Of a stretch of 41,035 nt of DNA, positions 9,406 to 18,500 are shown piece after piece. Within the stretch, counting starts at the first letter, position 1; each line of letters begins with the position of its first letter. Source of the stretch: Kocuria sp. p3-SID1428 (GTDB lineage Bacteria > Actinomycetota > Actinomycetes > Actinomycetales > Micrococcaceae). Under the pieces are notes generated by a model. The model worked only from the letters and a program-made list of their open reading frames with translations. It did not search any database and had not been told where the DNA came from. The DNA is taken from contig NZ_JALXVH010000026.1 of NCBI RefSeq assembly GCF_025149945.1, positions 1 to 41,035 of the forward strand, written 5' to 3'. Both the position numbers and the translations under genes were made by a program.

Positions 9406-11124
9406 ATGACCCCTCCTGCGCTGCCCGTGCCCGAGCTCGAGCCGACCGTGCAGAGGCTGCTGGCAGCCGTGCGCCCGCTCGTGGAGCCCGCTCAGCTCGA
9501 GCGCACTCGCGAGACCGCTCAGGACTGGCTGGCCGGCGGCGCCCCTCTGCTGCAGCAGCGTCTGCTGGACTTCGCCCGGCAGGAGGACGCGGAGGGCCGC
9601 AGCTGGCTGTCGCGGGAGTGGCTGCGCGGCTACCTGCGCACGCGCGACCCCCTGCCGCTGAGCACGAGCGTGGGCTTCCAGTTGGCCGACGAGCCCGGGG
9701 TTCCTGGCCTGGATCGCGCCGCGCGCTTCATCCACCGCGCGGCCGCCGTGCACCTGCAGCAGCTGCGCGGTGAGACCCCGGTGGAGGTCAGCCCGCGCGG
9801 TGCGCACCTGTGCATGCAGCAGTGGGAGGCCCTGGGCGGCGGGCTGCGGCACCCGCAGGCGGGCACGGACGAGATCCGCCGGCCGCGGGTCGAGGCCGCC
9901 GACGCCGAGATCGGCATCCTCCACCGGGGGCGTCTGCGAGTCCTGCCGATTGCCGATGCCGACGGCCAGCCCCGCAGCGCCGCCTGGATCGCGCAGGCGC
10001 TGCGCACGATCGTCGCCGCGCCGGGCGGAGCCCGGGACGAACTGCCCTTCGGCGCGGTCTCCTGGCTGCCCTCCGAGGCCGCCGCCGAGATCCTCGACGG
10101 GCTGCTGGCAGAGGAGTCCAACGCGCGGACCTACGAGCGGCTGTCCCGGCTGGTCTTCACCGTGAGCCTGCAGGAGCAGGAGCTCACCGAGGAGCAGCAC
10201 CTGCGGCACCTGGCCTTCGGCTTCCACGACGCCTGGGTGCGCAAGCCGATGTCCTACGAGATCGGCCTGGGTGACACCTTCACGGGCGTGCACGTGGAGC
10301 ACAGCACGATCGACGGGGCCACGGTGCTGGCGGCCGTGGGGCGCATGCAGCAGGTCGAGATCCACGACGCCCCCGCCGCCGATCCGGACCTGGTCATCGA
10401 GGCCCCGGAGCTCGCCTGGTCGATGACTGCGGAGCAGGCCCAGCGCGTGCGCACCGGGCTGGAGGGCGTGTCTCAGGCCGTCGAGCCGCTGTCGGTGCGC
10501 CTCGTCACAGTGCCGCGCGCGGCCGCCGAGGACCGGCCGTTCCGGATGAGCGACGACGCCGTCCAGCAGCTGATCTTCACGATCGCCCAGCTGCTGGCCT
10601 TCGGGCGGGTGCGCAGCGTCTACGAATCGGTCGACGTTCGCGAGTTCCAGGCCGGGCGCACCGAGTGCCTTCGTCCCGTGACCTCCCGGGCCGTCGAGTT
10701 CGCGGCCGCCGCCGTGGAGGGCACCGCGACCCAGGAGCAGCTGCGCGCGGCGATCGAGGCCCACAAGGACTGGATCAAGGCCTGCAAGGCGGGACACGGT
10801 CCGGAGCGGCACCTCACCGGGTTGCGGCTGATGGCAGATGAGGCCCAAGCGCAGGAGGGGCTGCTCAGCGACCCGTCGCTGGACGCGCTCTCGGAGGACT
10901 TCCTGTCGACCACCTCGGTGGGCGGGGCGCAGTCCATCGTGCGCTACGCCTTCGCCCCGTCCACGGCAGCGGGCTTCGGGATCGCCTACACCAAGGGCGA
11001 GCACGAGTTCGAGTTCTGCCTCAGCTTCCGGACCGACACCGCCGAGGACCCCGATGGCTTCGCCCAGGCGCTGGGAGAGGCCGCGCGGCTGCTGTGGTCC
11101 GTTGTCGGGACGCCTGCGCGCTGA
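9406..11124 (+). CDS. Choline/carnitine O-acyltransferase family protein
   Basis: A 572-residue member of the carnitine/choline acyltransferase family, which moves acyl groups between CoA and carnitine or choline. The catalytic His is probably residue 299 in HVEHSTIDGAT. Other family landmarks are YESVDVREFQAGRTECLRPV, the STTS motif near the C-terminus and GFGIAYTKGEHEFEFCLSFR. The ATG at 9406 has AGAGG five bases upstream; an earlier ATG at 9361 is possible. Length is close to the eukaryotic enzymes (about 600), and no signal peptide is seen. The family is well known in eukaryotes and patchily present in actinobacteria. The nearby acyl-CoA ligase and HSD10-like dehydrogenase suggest a role in acyl-CoA pool management. 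The actual acceptor is not known. Confidence 0.88.
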   Translation: MTPPALPVPELEPTVQRLLAAVRPLVEPAQLERTRETAQDWLAGGAPLLQQRLLDFARQEDAEGRSWLSREWLRGYLRTRDPLPLSTSVGFQLADEPGVPGLDRAARFIHRAAAVHLQQLRGETPVEVSPRGAHLCMQQWEALGGGLRHPQAGTDEIRRPRVEAADAEIGILHRGRLRVLPIADADGQPRSAAWIAQALRTIVAAPGGARDELPFGAVSWLPSEAAAEILDGLLAEESNARTYERLSRLVFTVSLQEQELTEEQHLRHLAFGFHDAWVRKPMSYEIGLGDTFTGVHVEHSTIDGATVLAAVGRMQQVEIHDAPAADPDLVIEAPELAWSMTAEQAQRVRTGLEGVSQAVEPLSVRLVTVPRAAAEDRPFRMSDDAVQQLIFTIAQLLAFGRVRSVYESVDVREFQAGRTECLRPVTSRAVEFAAAAVEGTATQEQLRAAIEAHKDWIKACKAGHGPERHLTGLRLMADEAQAQEGLLSDPSLDALSEDFLSTTSVGGAQSIVRYAFAPSTAAGFGIAYTKGEHEFEFCLSFRTDTAEDPDGFAQALGEAARLLWSVVGTPAR

Positions 11125-11212
11125 AGGCGGCACCGTGCCCCAGTAGGGTGGTCACAGAGACCCGAACACCGCGCCCGTACCAGGGCGCACGGCAGAGACG
11201 GAGAAGCACCGA

Positions 11213-11626
11213 ATGACCGAGCGCACCCTCATCCTGGTCAAGCCCGACGGCGTCGAGCGAGGCCTGACCGGTCAGGTCCTGGCCCGGGTCGAGGCCCGCG
11301 GCTTCCGCCTGGCCGAGCTGAAGAAGCTCGACGCCACCCGGGAGATCCTGGAGCAGCACTACGCCGAGCACCAGGGCAAGCCGTTCTTCGAGCCGCTCGT
11401 CGAGTTCATGATGTCCGGGCCCATCGTGGCCGCGGTGTTCGAGGGCGAGTCCGTGATCGAGTCCTTCCGCGCCATGGCCGGGGTGTCCGATCCGGTCAAG
11501 GCCGCCGCCGGGACCATCCGCGGCGACCTGGCCCGCGACTGGGGCGAGAAGGTCCAGAAGAACATCGTGCACGGCTCGGATTCCGCCGAGTCCGCCGAGC
11601 GCGAGATCGGCATCTGGTTCGCCTGA
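11213..11626 (+). CDS. ndk: Nucleoside diphosphate kinase
   Basis: A full-length (137 aa) cytoplasmic NDP kinase that transfers the gamma phosphate of ATP to nucleoside diphosphates. The start TLILVKPDGVERGL and the active-site segment NIVHGSDSAESAEREI, with phospho-acceptor His about residue 120, are diagnostic. The ATG follows GGAGAAGC. A TAGGGT -10-like sequence at 11144-11149 may be its promoter, but no clear -35 is visible. A strong hairpin terminator follows. Confidence 0.98.
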   Translation: MTERTLILVKPDGVERGLTGQVLARVEARGFRLAELKKLDATREILEQHYAEHQGKPFFEPLVEFMMSGPIVAAVFEGESVIESFRAMAGVSDPVKAAAGTIRGDLARDWGEKVQKNIVHGSDSAESAEREIGIWFA

Positions 11627-11650
11627 GCCGAAGCCTCCCGCAGCATCACA

Positions 11651-11681
11651 ACGGCCGCACCGACATGCTCGGTGCGGCCGT
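11651..11681. terminator. Intrinsic terminator after ndk
   Basis: A perfect 13-bp stem ACGGCCGCACCGA with a 5-nt loop, immediately followed by CGTCGT rather than a U run. Confidence 0.8.
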
Positions 11682-11725
11682 CGTCGTACCTGCCGCGCCG
11701 CGACGCGCCGCTGGAGTGTGAGCCG

Positions 11726-11754
11726 TTGCACACGCCCGGGCGCACCAGTAGGTT
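11726..11754 (+). promoter_or_regulatory. Predicted promoter of the acyl-CoA ligase operon
   Basis: TTGCAC (11726-11731), a 17-nt spacer and TAGGTT (11749-11754) form a good sigma-70-type promoter between the ndk terminator and the GTG start at 11814. Confidence 0.6.
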
Positions 11755-11813
11755 GCTGAAGCATCCCGTGCAAGAGCGCACGGAAGCGCGATCCCACCCA
11801 TGAAGGAGGCGCC

Positions 11814-13463
11814 GTGAGCACCCCGGAGTCCAGGACGCAGGAGCTGCTGGAGCTCGTCGGCGGCACCGGCATCCCGGTGGCGCACCTGCTGTGCGACCGC
11901 CACGACCCGGAGGCGGTGGCCTTCACGGTCGTCGAGCAGGATCTCTCCCGCCGGGAGCTGACCTACGGGCACCTCACCGAGCGCTCGCAGCGCGCCGCCG
12001 CTGCACTGGCCGAGCTCGGCGTGGGGCCCGGCGACCGGGTGGCCACCCTGATGGGCAAGGGCGAGGACCTGGTGGTGACGCTGCTGGGCATCTGGCGCCT
12101 GGGGGCGACACACATCCCGCTGTTCACGGCCTTCGCCCCGTCCGCGATCGTCCAGCGGCTGCTGCCCAGCCGGCCTCGAGTGGTGGTCTGCGACGCCTCC
12201 CAGCGCAGCAAGCTTGACTCCGAGCAGCTGTGCGGGCCTGAGGCCGACTGGACGGTCGTGACCGCCGACGACGGCTCCGGCGAGCCCGTGCGGGAGCCCG
12301 CCCTGGACCAGCTGCTCGAGCAGCACCAGCCGGGCATGCCGGCAGCGCTGTGCGACGGCGACGACCACCTGGTGCACATCTACACCTCCGGCACCACCGG
12401 CTCGCCCAAGGCCGTGCCGGTCCCGGTGCGCGCGCTGGCCGCCTTCGGCATCTACCTCGACTACGGCCTGGACGTGCGTGCGGACGATGTCTTCTGGAAC
12501 GCCGCCGACCCCGGATGGGCCTACGGCCTGTACTACGGGATCATGGGCCCGCTGTTCATGGGCCGGGCCAACATCCTGCTGCGCGGCGGCTTCAGCCCGG
12601 AGCTGACCTGGCGGCTGCTCAGCGAGCTCGGGGTCACCAACCTCGCCGCGGCGCCGACCGTCTACCGCGTGCTGCGCTCCGGGTCCGGCCCGGACGAGCC
12701 CGTCAGTGTGCGGGTGGCCTCCTCCGCAGGAGAGCCCCTGAACCCGCAGCTGGTCGAGTGGGCGCAGCAGCACCTGGGCACGGCCATCCGCGATGACTAC
12801 GGCCAGACCGAGATGGGCATGTGCATCGTCAACGGCTGGCACCCGGACGTGCTGCGCCCGATCGAGCCCGGCTCCATGGGCAGGCCCCTGCCCGGATTCG
12901 CCGCGCAGGTCCTCGAAATGGAGGAGGATCGCCCCGCCGCTGACGACGAGCCCGGCCGCCTGTCGATCGTCCTGCCGGACAGCCCCCTGATGTGGTTCAC
13001 CGGCTACGTGGACGAGCCCGCGCGCACCGCGCAGCGCTATTCCTCCGACGGCAGCCGGTACCTCACCGGCGACCTCGCCCGCAGGCTGTCCTCGGGCGCC
13101 TTCGCCTTCACGTCGCGCGACGACGACGTCATCCTCATGGCCGGCTACCGGGTGGGCCCGCTCGAGGTCGAGTCGGCCCTGATGGGCCACCCCGCCGTGG
13201 CCGAGGCCGCCGTGATCGGCGTGCCCAACGACCTGCGCGGCGAGGTCGTGGAGGCCTTCGTCGTGCTGCGCGATGACGCCGAGGGCACGGACGGCCTGGG
13301 CGAGGAGATCGCCCGGTTCGTGAAGACCGAGTACGCCGCGCACGCCTTCCCGCGCCGAGTCCACCTGGTCGACGAGCTTCCCAAGACGCCGTCGGGCAAG
13401 GTCCAGCGCAATGTGCTGCGCGCCCAGCGCAAGGCGCAGGCCGCCACCGGCGAGCGCTCCTGA
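11814..13463 (+). CDS. AMP-dependent acyl-CoA synthetase (acetyl/medium-chain type)
   Basis: A 549-residue adenylate-forming ligase that activates a carboxylic acid with ATP and CoA. Motifs include the phosphate-binding loop IYTSGTTGSPKAVPVP, DDYGQTEMG, the YLTGDLARR hinge region, SRDDDVILMAGYRVGPLEVE and the C-terminal lysine motif LPKTPSGKVQRN. WNAADPGWAYGLYYGIMGP resembles acetyl-CoA and medium-chain (ACSM-like) synthetases rather than long-chain FadD. GTG 11814 is preferred because AAGGAGG lies just upstream. The SDR gene follows after 64 nt and is probably cotranscribed. The substrate is most likely a short or medium-chain acid. Confidence 0.92.
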   Translation: MSTPESRTQELLELVGGTGIPVAHLLCDRHDPEAVAFTVVEQDLSRRELTYGHLTERSQRAAAALAELGVGPGDRVATLMGKGEDLVVTLLGIWRLGATHIPLFTAFAPSAIVQRLLPSRPRVVVCDASQRSKLDSEQLCGPEADWTVVTADDGSGEPVREPALDQLLEQHQPGMPAALCDGDDHLVHIYTSGTTGSPKAVPVPVRALAAFGIYLDYGLDVRADDVFWNAADPGWAYGLYYGIMGPLFMGRANILLRGGFSPELTWRLLSELGVTNLAAAPTVYRVLRSGSGPDEPVSVRVASSAGEPLNPQLVEWAQQHLGTAIRDDYGQTEMGMCIVNGWHPDVLRPIEPGSMGRPLPGFAAQVLEMEEDRPAADDEPGRLSIVLPDSPLMWFTGYVDEPARTAQRYSSDGSRYLTGDLARRLSSGAFAFTSRDDDVILMAGYRVGPLEVESALMGHPAVAEAAVIGVPNDLRGEVVEAFVVLRDDAEGTDGLGEEIARFVKTEYAAHAFPRRVHLVDELPKTPSGKVQRNVLRAQRKAQAATGERS

Positions 13464-13527
13464 GCCCCCGGTCCCGCGCCTCGGCGCGCCGGAGCAGAAC
13501 CCGAACGAGAACCCCCAAGGAGAGACC

Positions 13528-14286
13528 ATGCAGCTGAAGGACACCGTCGCCCTCGTCACCGGAGCGGCCTCCGGACTCGGAGCGGCCACCGCCGCCGAGC
13601 TCGTCGCCCAGGGAGCAACCGTCTGCGGAGTGGACCTGCAGCCCTCGATCGACAAGGCCGAGGCCCAGGACGGCGTGCACCTGATCGCCGCCGACGTCAC
13701 CGATCCCGAGGCCGTGCAGGCCGCCGTGGCCGAGGCCGCCGCTGCCGGCCCGCTGCGCCTGGCTGTGAACTGTGCGGGCATCGCCCCGGGCCAGCGCATC
13801 CTCAGCAAGAAGGGCCCCCACGACATCGGGCTGTTCCAGAAGGTCGTGGAGATCAACCTGATCGGCACGTTCAGCGTCATGACGGCGGCAGCGGCGGCCA
13901 TGGCCGAGCTCGAGCCGGTCGACGACGACGGCCAGCGCGGCCTGATCGTCTCCACCGCCTCGGTCGCGGCCTTCGAGGGCCAGATCGGGCAGGCTGCCTA
14001 CGCGGCCTCGAAGGGCGGCGTCCATGCGCTGACGATCTCGGCGGCGCGCGATCTGGCCTCGAAGGGCATCCGCGTGTGCACGATCGCCCCGGGCATCGTC
14101 GAGACGCCCATGATGGCCGGGATCGACCCCGACTTCCGCGCCGGGCTGGAGGCCACCGTGCCGTTCCCGGCGCGCCTGGCCCGTCCCCACGAGTACGCCC
14201 GTCTGGTGACCATGCTCGCCGAGCACGACTACCTCAACGGGGAGACGGTGCGCATGGACGGCGCCCTGCGCATGCCTCCGCGCTGA
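13528..14286 (+). CDS. Short-chain dehydrogenase, HSD10-like 3-hydroxyacyl-CoA dehydrogenase type
   Basis: A 252-residue classical SDR. It has the NAD-binding motif TGAASGLGAAT, a VDLQ acidic NAD selector, NCAGIAP and the catalytic Tyr-Lys pair in YAASKGG with preceding Ser in STASVAAFEGQIGQ. The latter segment, and the APGIVETPM-like end, resemble type-II 3-hydroxyacyl-CoA/2-methyl-3-hydroxybutyryl-CoA dehydrogenases. The ATG follows AAGGAGAGACC. Being in the same transcript as the acyl-CoA ligase, it may oxidise a hydroxyacyl-CoA in short-chain or branched-chain degradation. The assignment to this subfamily is inferred from motif likeness. Confidence 0.88.
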   Translation: MQLKDTVALVTGAASGLGAATAAELVAQGATVCGVDLQPSIDKAEAQDGVHLIAADVTDPEAVQAAVAEAAAAGPLRLAVNCAGIAPGQRILSKKGPHDIGLFQKVVEINLIGTFSVMTAAAAAMAELEPVDDDGQRGLIVSTASVAAFEGQIGQAAYAASKGGVHALTISAARDLASKGIRVCTIAPGIVETPMMAGIDPDFRAGLEATVPFPARLARPHEYARLVTMLAEHDYLNGETVRMDGALRMPPR

Positions 14287-14405
14287 TCACCGGGCAGTCG
14301 CCTGAGCGGATTGCGGAGCCTGGGGCACGCCCCTAGGCTGTGAGTCCCTCCCGATCGCCGCTGGGTCCTTCCCGGACTCGCGCAGATGCGGGGGAATGAC
14401 AGCGC

Positions 14406-14437
14406 GAACGCCCCGGAAGTCCTCTTCCGGGGCGTTC
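14406..14437. terminator. Bidirectional terminator between SDR and VKOR genes
   Basis: A perfect 14-bp stem GAACGCCCCGGAAG with a TCCT loop sits between two convergent genes, followed by GTTCTGTG on the plus strand. Confidence 0.85.
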
Positions 14438-14474
14438 GTTCTGTGTCCAGGCCCCCTGGCACGGGGGCGGGGGA

Positions 14475-15137
14475 TCAGGCGAACATGGTGCCGGAGAAGC
14501 GGACCAGCACGGCGCCGAAGACGACCACCACGATCAGCACGGCCGCGCCGATGCTCCACAGGCCCGCGCTGGAGCGGGCGGCCGCCGAGCCCGGCAGCGC
14601 CCCGGTGCGCACGCCGCGTCCGATCGTGGACATCAGCAGGAACGGGTGCACGAGCCACACGAGCATGCAGTACAGGCACAGGGCGTTGATCTCGAAAGTG
14701 GCCTGGAACCACAGCCAGATCAGGAAGACCTCTCCCAGCACCAGGCCTGCGATCAGGCCCCACCAGAACCAGCGGCGGAAGCGGGCTCCGGCCAGCACGG
14801 CGACTGCGATCACGATCACCACCGCGTAGGCGATCAGCCCGATCAGCGGATTCGGGAAGCCGAAGACCGCCGCCTGGTCGCTGCGGATCACGGTGCCGCA
14901 CGAGAGCACCGCATTGAGATCGCAGGCCGTGGTGTGCAGCGGGTTCTCCAGGATCTGCAGCTTCTCTCCGACCAGCGAGATCGAGGCGTACAGCCCGGCG
15001 GCCGCGGTGATCAGCGCCAGGATCGCCCAGCTGGTCTCGCCCGCGGGGCGGGGGGAGGTCGGCTCGAAGCTGTGCGCGGAGGCGTGGGCGCGGTCCAGCT
15101 CTTCGGTGGAGGAGGCCAGGGTGTCTCGGGTATTCAC
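14475..15137 (-). CDS. Vitamin K epoxide reductase family membrane protein
   Basis: A 220-residue integral membrane protein with four to five hydrophobic segments. It carries the VKOR hallmarks: the periplasmic-loop cysteines in CDLNAVLSCG, GFPNPLIGLIAY, and the active-site CxxC within LCLYCMLVWL. Actinobacterial VKORs reoxidise DsbA-like proteins with menaquinone and so drive disulfide formation in the cell envelope. GTG 15137 is taken as start (VNTRDTLASS), giving a normal cytoplasmic N-terminus of about 40 residues. A longer version from an upstream ATG is possible. It is divergent from rne, its usual neighbour in Micrococcaceae. Confidence 0.9.
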   Translation of the reverse strand: MNTRDTLASSTEELDRAHASAHSFEPTSPRPAGETSWAILALITAAAGLYASISLVGEKLQILENPLHTTACDLNAVLSCGTVIRSDQAAVFGFPNPLIGLIAYAVVIVIAVAVLAGARFRRWFWWGLIAGLVLGEVFLIWLWFQATFEINALCLYCMLVWLVHPFLLMSTIGRGVRTGALPGSAAARSSAGLWSIGAAVLIVVVVFGAVLVRFSGTMFA

Positions 15138-15553
15138 ACTCCCGATCCTACGACGGCACCCACCGGTGCTGAGGGTCGCGGCCGTCACCCCGCGATCGGA
15201 CGTGATGTGCCTCATTGCGCAGGTGCGCTGTGTCAGAATGAGGGCGGTCCTCCGTCGGTCGCACCCGATGGAGGGTCCGTCGACGGCTCCGACCCGGTCG
15301 GCGTGGCCGCAGCTCTCGGAAGGATCGAGCGCGTCCGCCGCCCGGACAAGATCGGCCGCGAGCACGGTCCTACAGGATCGGCCCCGGCGACTCGGATCCG
15401 TGACGGCCTGCGCGCCCGGCGAACAGCGCCCCCGCGCAGCGCACACACACGACTTCTTGCAGCAGCCGCGCGACCCCACGGGGCCACGCACGGCGCTCAC
15501 GACCGGGGGACCACCGGGTGCGGACGGCCGGTACCCGCAGGAGCACAGCGCAC
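15138..15553. other. 416-nt divergent region between VKOR and rne
   Basis: No gene is supported here. It must hold promoters for both neighbours and a long rne leader, but I see no convincing -35/-10 pair. TTGCGC near 15215 with CAGAAT near 15234 is the best weak candidate and has poor spacing. Confidence 0.5.
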
Positions 15554-18500
15554 ATGGCATCAGAGCAGGCACAGCCCGGGGCACAGAGCGCACCGGAGGC
15601 GGAGCCGACCGAGCAGACGACGGCAGAGCAGCCGGCGACCGAGCAGGCCGAGGCCGAGGCCGAGCAGCCGGCGACCGAGCAGGCTGAAGCCGAACCGGCA
15701 GCGTCCGAGCAGGCCGAGGCCGAGCACGTCGAGGCCGAGGGCCACGCCGCCGAGCAGTCCGACCCGGCGCAGACCGCCTTCGAGGCGCTCGAGTCGGCGG
15801 AGCAGCCGCAGGAGCAGGCAACCTCCACGATCCTGCGCACCACGCCGCTGCCCGGCGGCGAGCAGGACGGCCAGGACGAGGCTGAGGCTTCCGAGCACAG
15901 TTCAGCACGAGAGCCCGTCCAGGAGCCGGCGGCGCAGCAGCAGGAGAAGGAGCACGAGACGCAGCAGCAGGACGAGCAGCCGGCTGCGGATCCGTTCGCG
16001 GCCTTCGGCGCCGCCACTGCCACGTCGCTGCTCTTCCACGCCCCTGCTCCGGAGGACGTCGCGGCAGCGCGAGAGCGCGCCGAGCGCGAACGCGAGGAGG
16101 CCCGCCTGCGCGAGGTCCAGGCGGAGGAGCAGGCCGAAGAGGCCGAGTACGAGGACCCGGAGCCCGGCGCGGGGGTCACCAGCCGTCGGCGTCGGCGTCG
16201 GCGCCGCGGCTCGGAAGACCTGGAGCTGACCGGCGGGGAGGACGGCGATCCCGAGCAGACCGTGACCCGCATCCGCACCGCGCGCGTGGTCGACGGCTCG
16301 GCGCCCACCACTGTGCAGTCCGTGAAGGGCTCCACGCGCCTGGAGGCCAAGAAGCAGCGTCGTCGCGAGTCCCGTCAGACCGGGCGCCGACGCCAGGGGA
16401 TCACCGAGGCGGAGTTCCTGGCGCGCCGGGAGTCGGTCGAGCGCACCATGGTGGTGCGGCAGAAGAACGACCGCATCCAGATCGGCGTGCTCGAGGACGG
16501 CATCCTGGCCGAGCACTTCGTCTCGCACACGCAGCAGGACTCGCTGATCGGCAGCGTCTACCTGGGCAAGGTCCAGAACGTGCTGCCGTCCATGGAGGCC
16601 GCCTTCGTGGACATCGGCCGCGGCCGCAACGCCGTGCTCTACGCCGGCGAGGTCGACTGGGACAAGGCGAACCTGGGTGGTGCGGCCAAGCGCATCGAGA
16701 ATGCGCTCAAGCCCGGTGACCCCGTGCTCGTGCAGGCCACCAAGGATCCGGTCGGGCACAAGGGCGCTCGGCTGACCAGCCAGGTCTCCCTGCCGGGGCG
16801 CTACCTCGTGTTCGTGCCGGGCGGGTCGATGACCGGCATCTCCCGCAAGCTGCCGGACGTGGAGCGCCAGCGCCTGAAGAAGATCCTCAAGGACCACCTC
16901 CCGGAGGGCGCCGGCGTGATCGTCCGCACCGCCGCCGAGGGGGCCTCCGAGGAGGAGCTCACCAACGACATCAACCGCCTGCGCACCCAGTGGGAGCAGA
17001 TCCAGGAGAAGGCTTCCCAGGGCAAGACCCTGGCTCCCGAGCTGCTCTACTCCGAGCCGGATCTGACCATCAAGACCGTGCGCGATGTCTTCAACGAGGA
17101 CTTCACGGCCATGCACGTCCAGGGCCAGGAGGCCTGGGACGGCATCGAGGCCTACGTGACCTACGTGGCCCCGGACCTGCTGGAGCGCGTCCACCGCTGG
17201 GAGGGCGACGAGGATCTCTTCGCCCACTATCGGGTGGACGATCAGATCTTCAAGGCGCTCGAGCGCAAGGTCATGCTGCCCTCGGGCGGCTCGCTGGTGA
17301 TCGACCGCACCGAGGCCATGACCGTGGTCGACGTCAACACCGGCAAGTTCACCGGCTCCGGCGGCAACCTCGAGGAGACCGTCACCAAGAACAACCTCGA
17401 GGCGGCCGAGGAGATCGTGCGGCAGCTGCGCCTGCGCGATATCGGCGGCATCGTGGTCATCGACTTCATCGACATGGTGCTCGAGGCCAACCGCGATCTC
17501 GTGCTGCGCCGCCTGGTCGAGTGCCTGGGCCGCGACCGCACCAAGCACCAGGTCGCCGAGGTCACCTCGCTGGGGCTGGTCCAGATGACCCGCAAGCGCA
17601 TGGGCACCGGACTGCTCGAGGTCTTCTCGGAGGACTGCGAGGGCTGCGACGGCCGCGGAGTGATCGTCCACGACCACCCGCTCAAGGGCCGCAGCTCGGG
17701 GTCCTCGGACAACCGCCAGGGCCGCAACGACCGCAAGCGCAGCCGTCGTCTGCCGGGCGGGCAGGACGAGCAGCGCCCGCGTGCCGAGGACCCGGAGCAG
17801 GCCAGGCGCGCCCAGGCCACTCGCAGCGCACTGGCCGCGATCGCCTCGGCCAGCGGCCACGACACTGATTCCTCCGCCGCAGCAGGCGGAGCCCCGGAGC
17901 CGGCGACGGCGAGCGAGCCCGCCGGGCACGACGACTCCCAGGCCCAGCGCTCGCAGGACGACCAGGAGTCCCGCGAGAGCGGCAAGCGCCGTCGCAAGCG
18001 CCGCGGCAAGCGCTCGCGCGGCCGCGGCCAGGACGCCCAGGGCTCGCCGGAGCAGGAGGCTCAGGGCCAGGCAGGGCAGCAGCAGTCCTCGCAGGAGGCC
18101 GCCGAGCGCACCGAGCGCGAGCGCAGCGCTCAGGACGAGTCCACGGCTGCTGAGGCCGAGCAGGGCCGCGGCGAGTCGACGTCCCGTGCGCAGGAGCCCC
18201 GCCGGCGCGGCGGTCGTTCGGCCGGTCGGGGCGCCCGAGGCCGCTCCGAGGCCCCGAGCGGGGCTCGATCCGAGGACGAGACCCGTTCGCTGATCGAGGC
18301 CCGCATCCGCGCCGCCTCCGGTGAGGCCTCCGAGCCCCGTGCTGCAGCACAGGACGCGGCGGAGCATTCGGGCCCCGACCACGAGCAGACCGACGAATCC
18401 GCGTCCGCTGCGGCGTCGGAGCCGAAGCGCACGAGCTCGCGCCTGGACTCGGCCCTTGACTCCGAGGGCCGTCGTGAGCGGCGCACGCGCACGGCGCGCA

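Noticed and set aside
8965..13955. Long minus-strand open frames opposite the acyltransferase, ndk, acyl-CoA ligase and SDR genes
   Set aside because: The plus strand holds intact, motif-bearing genes; the antisense frames show no motifs and no ribosome sites.
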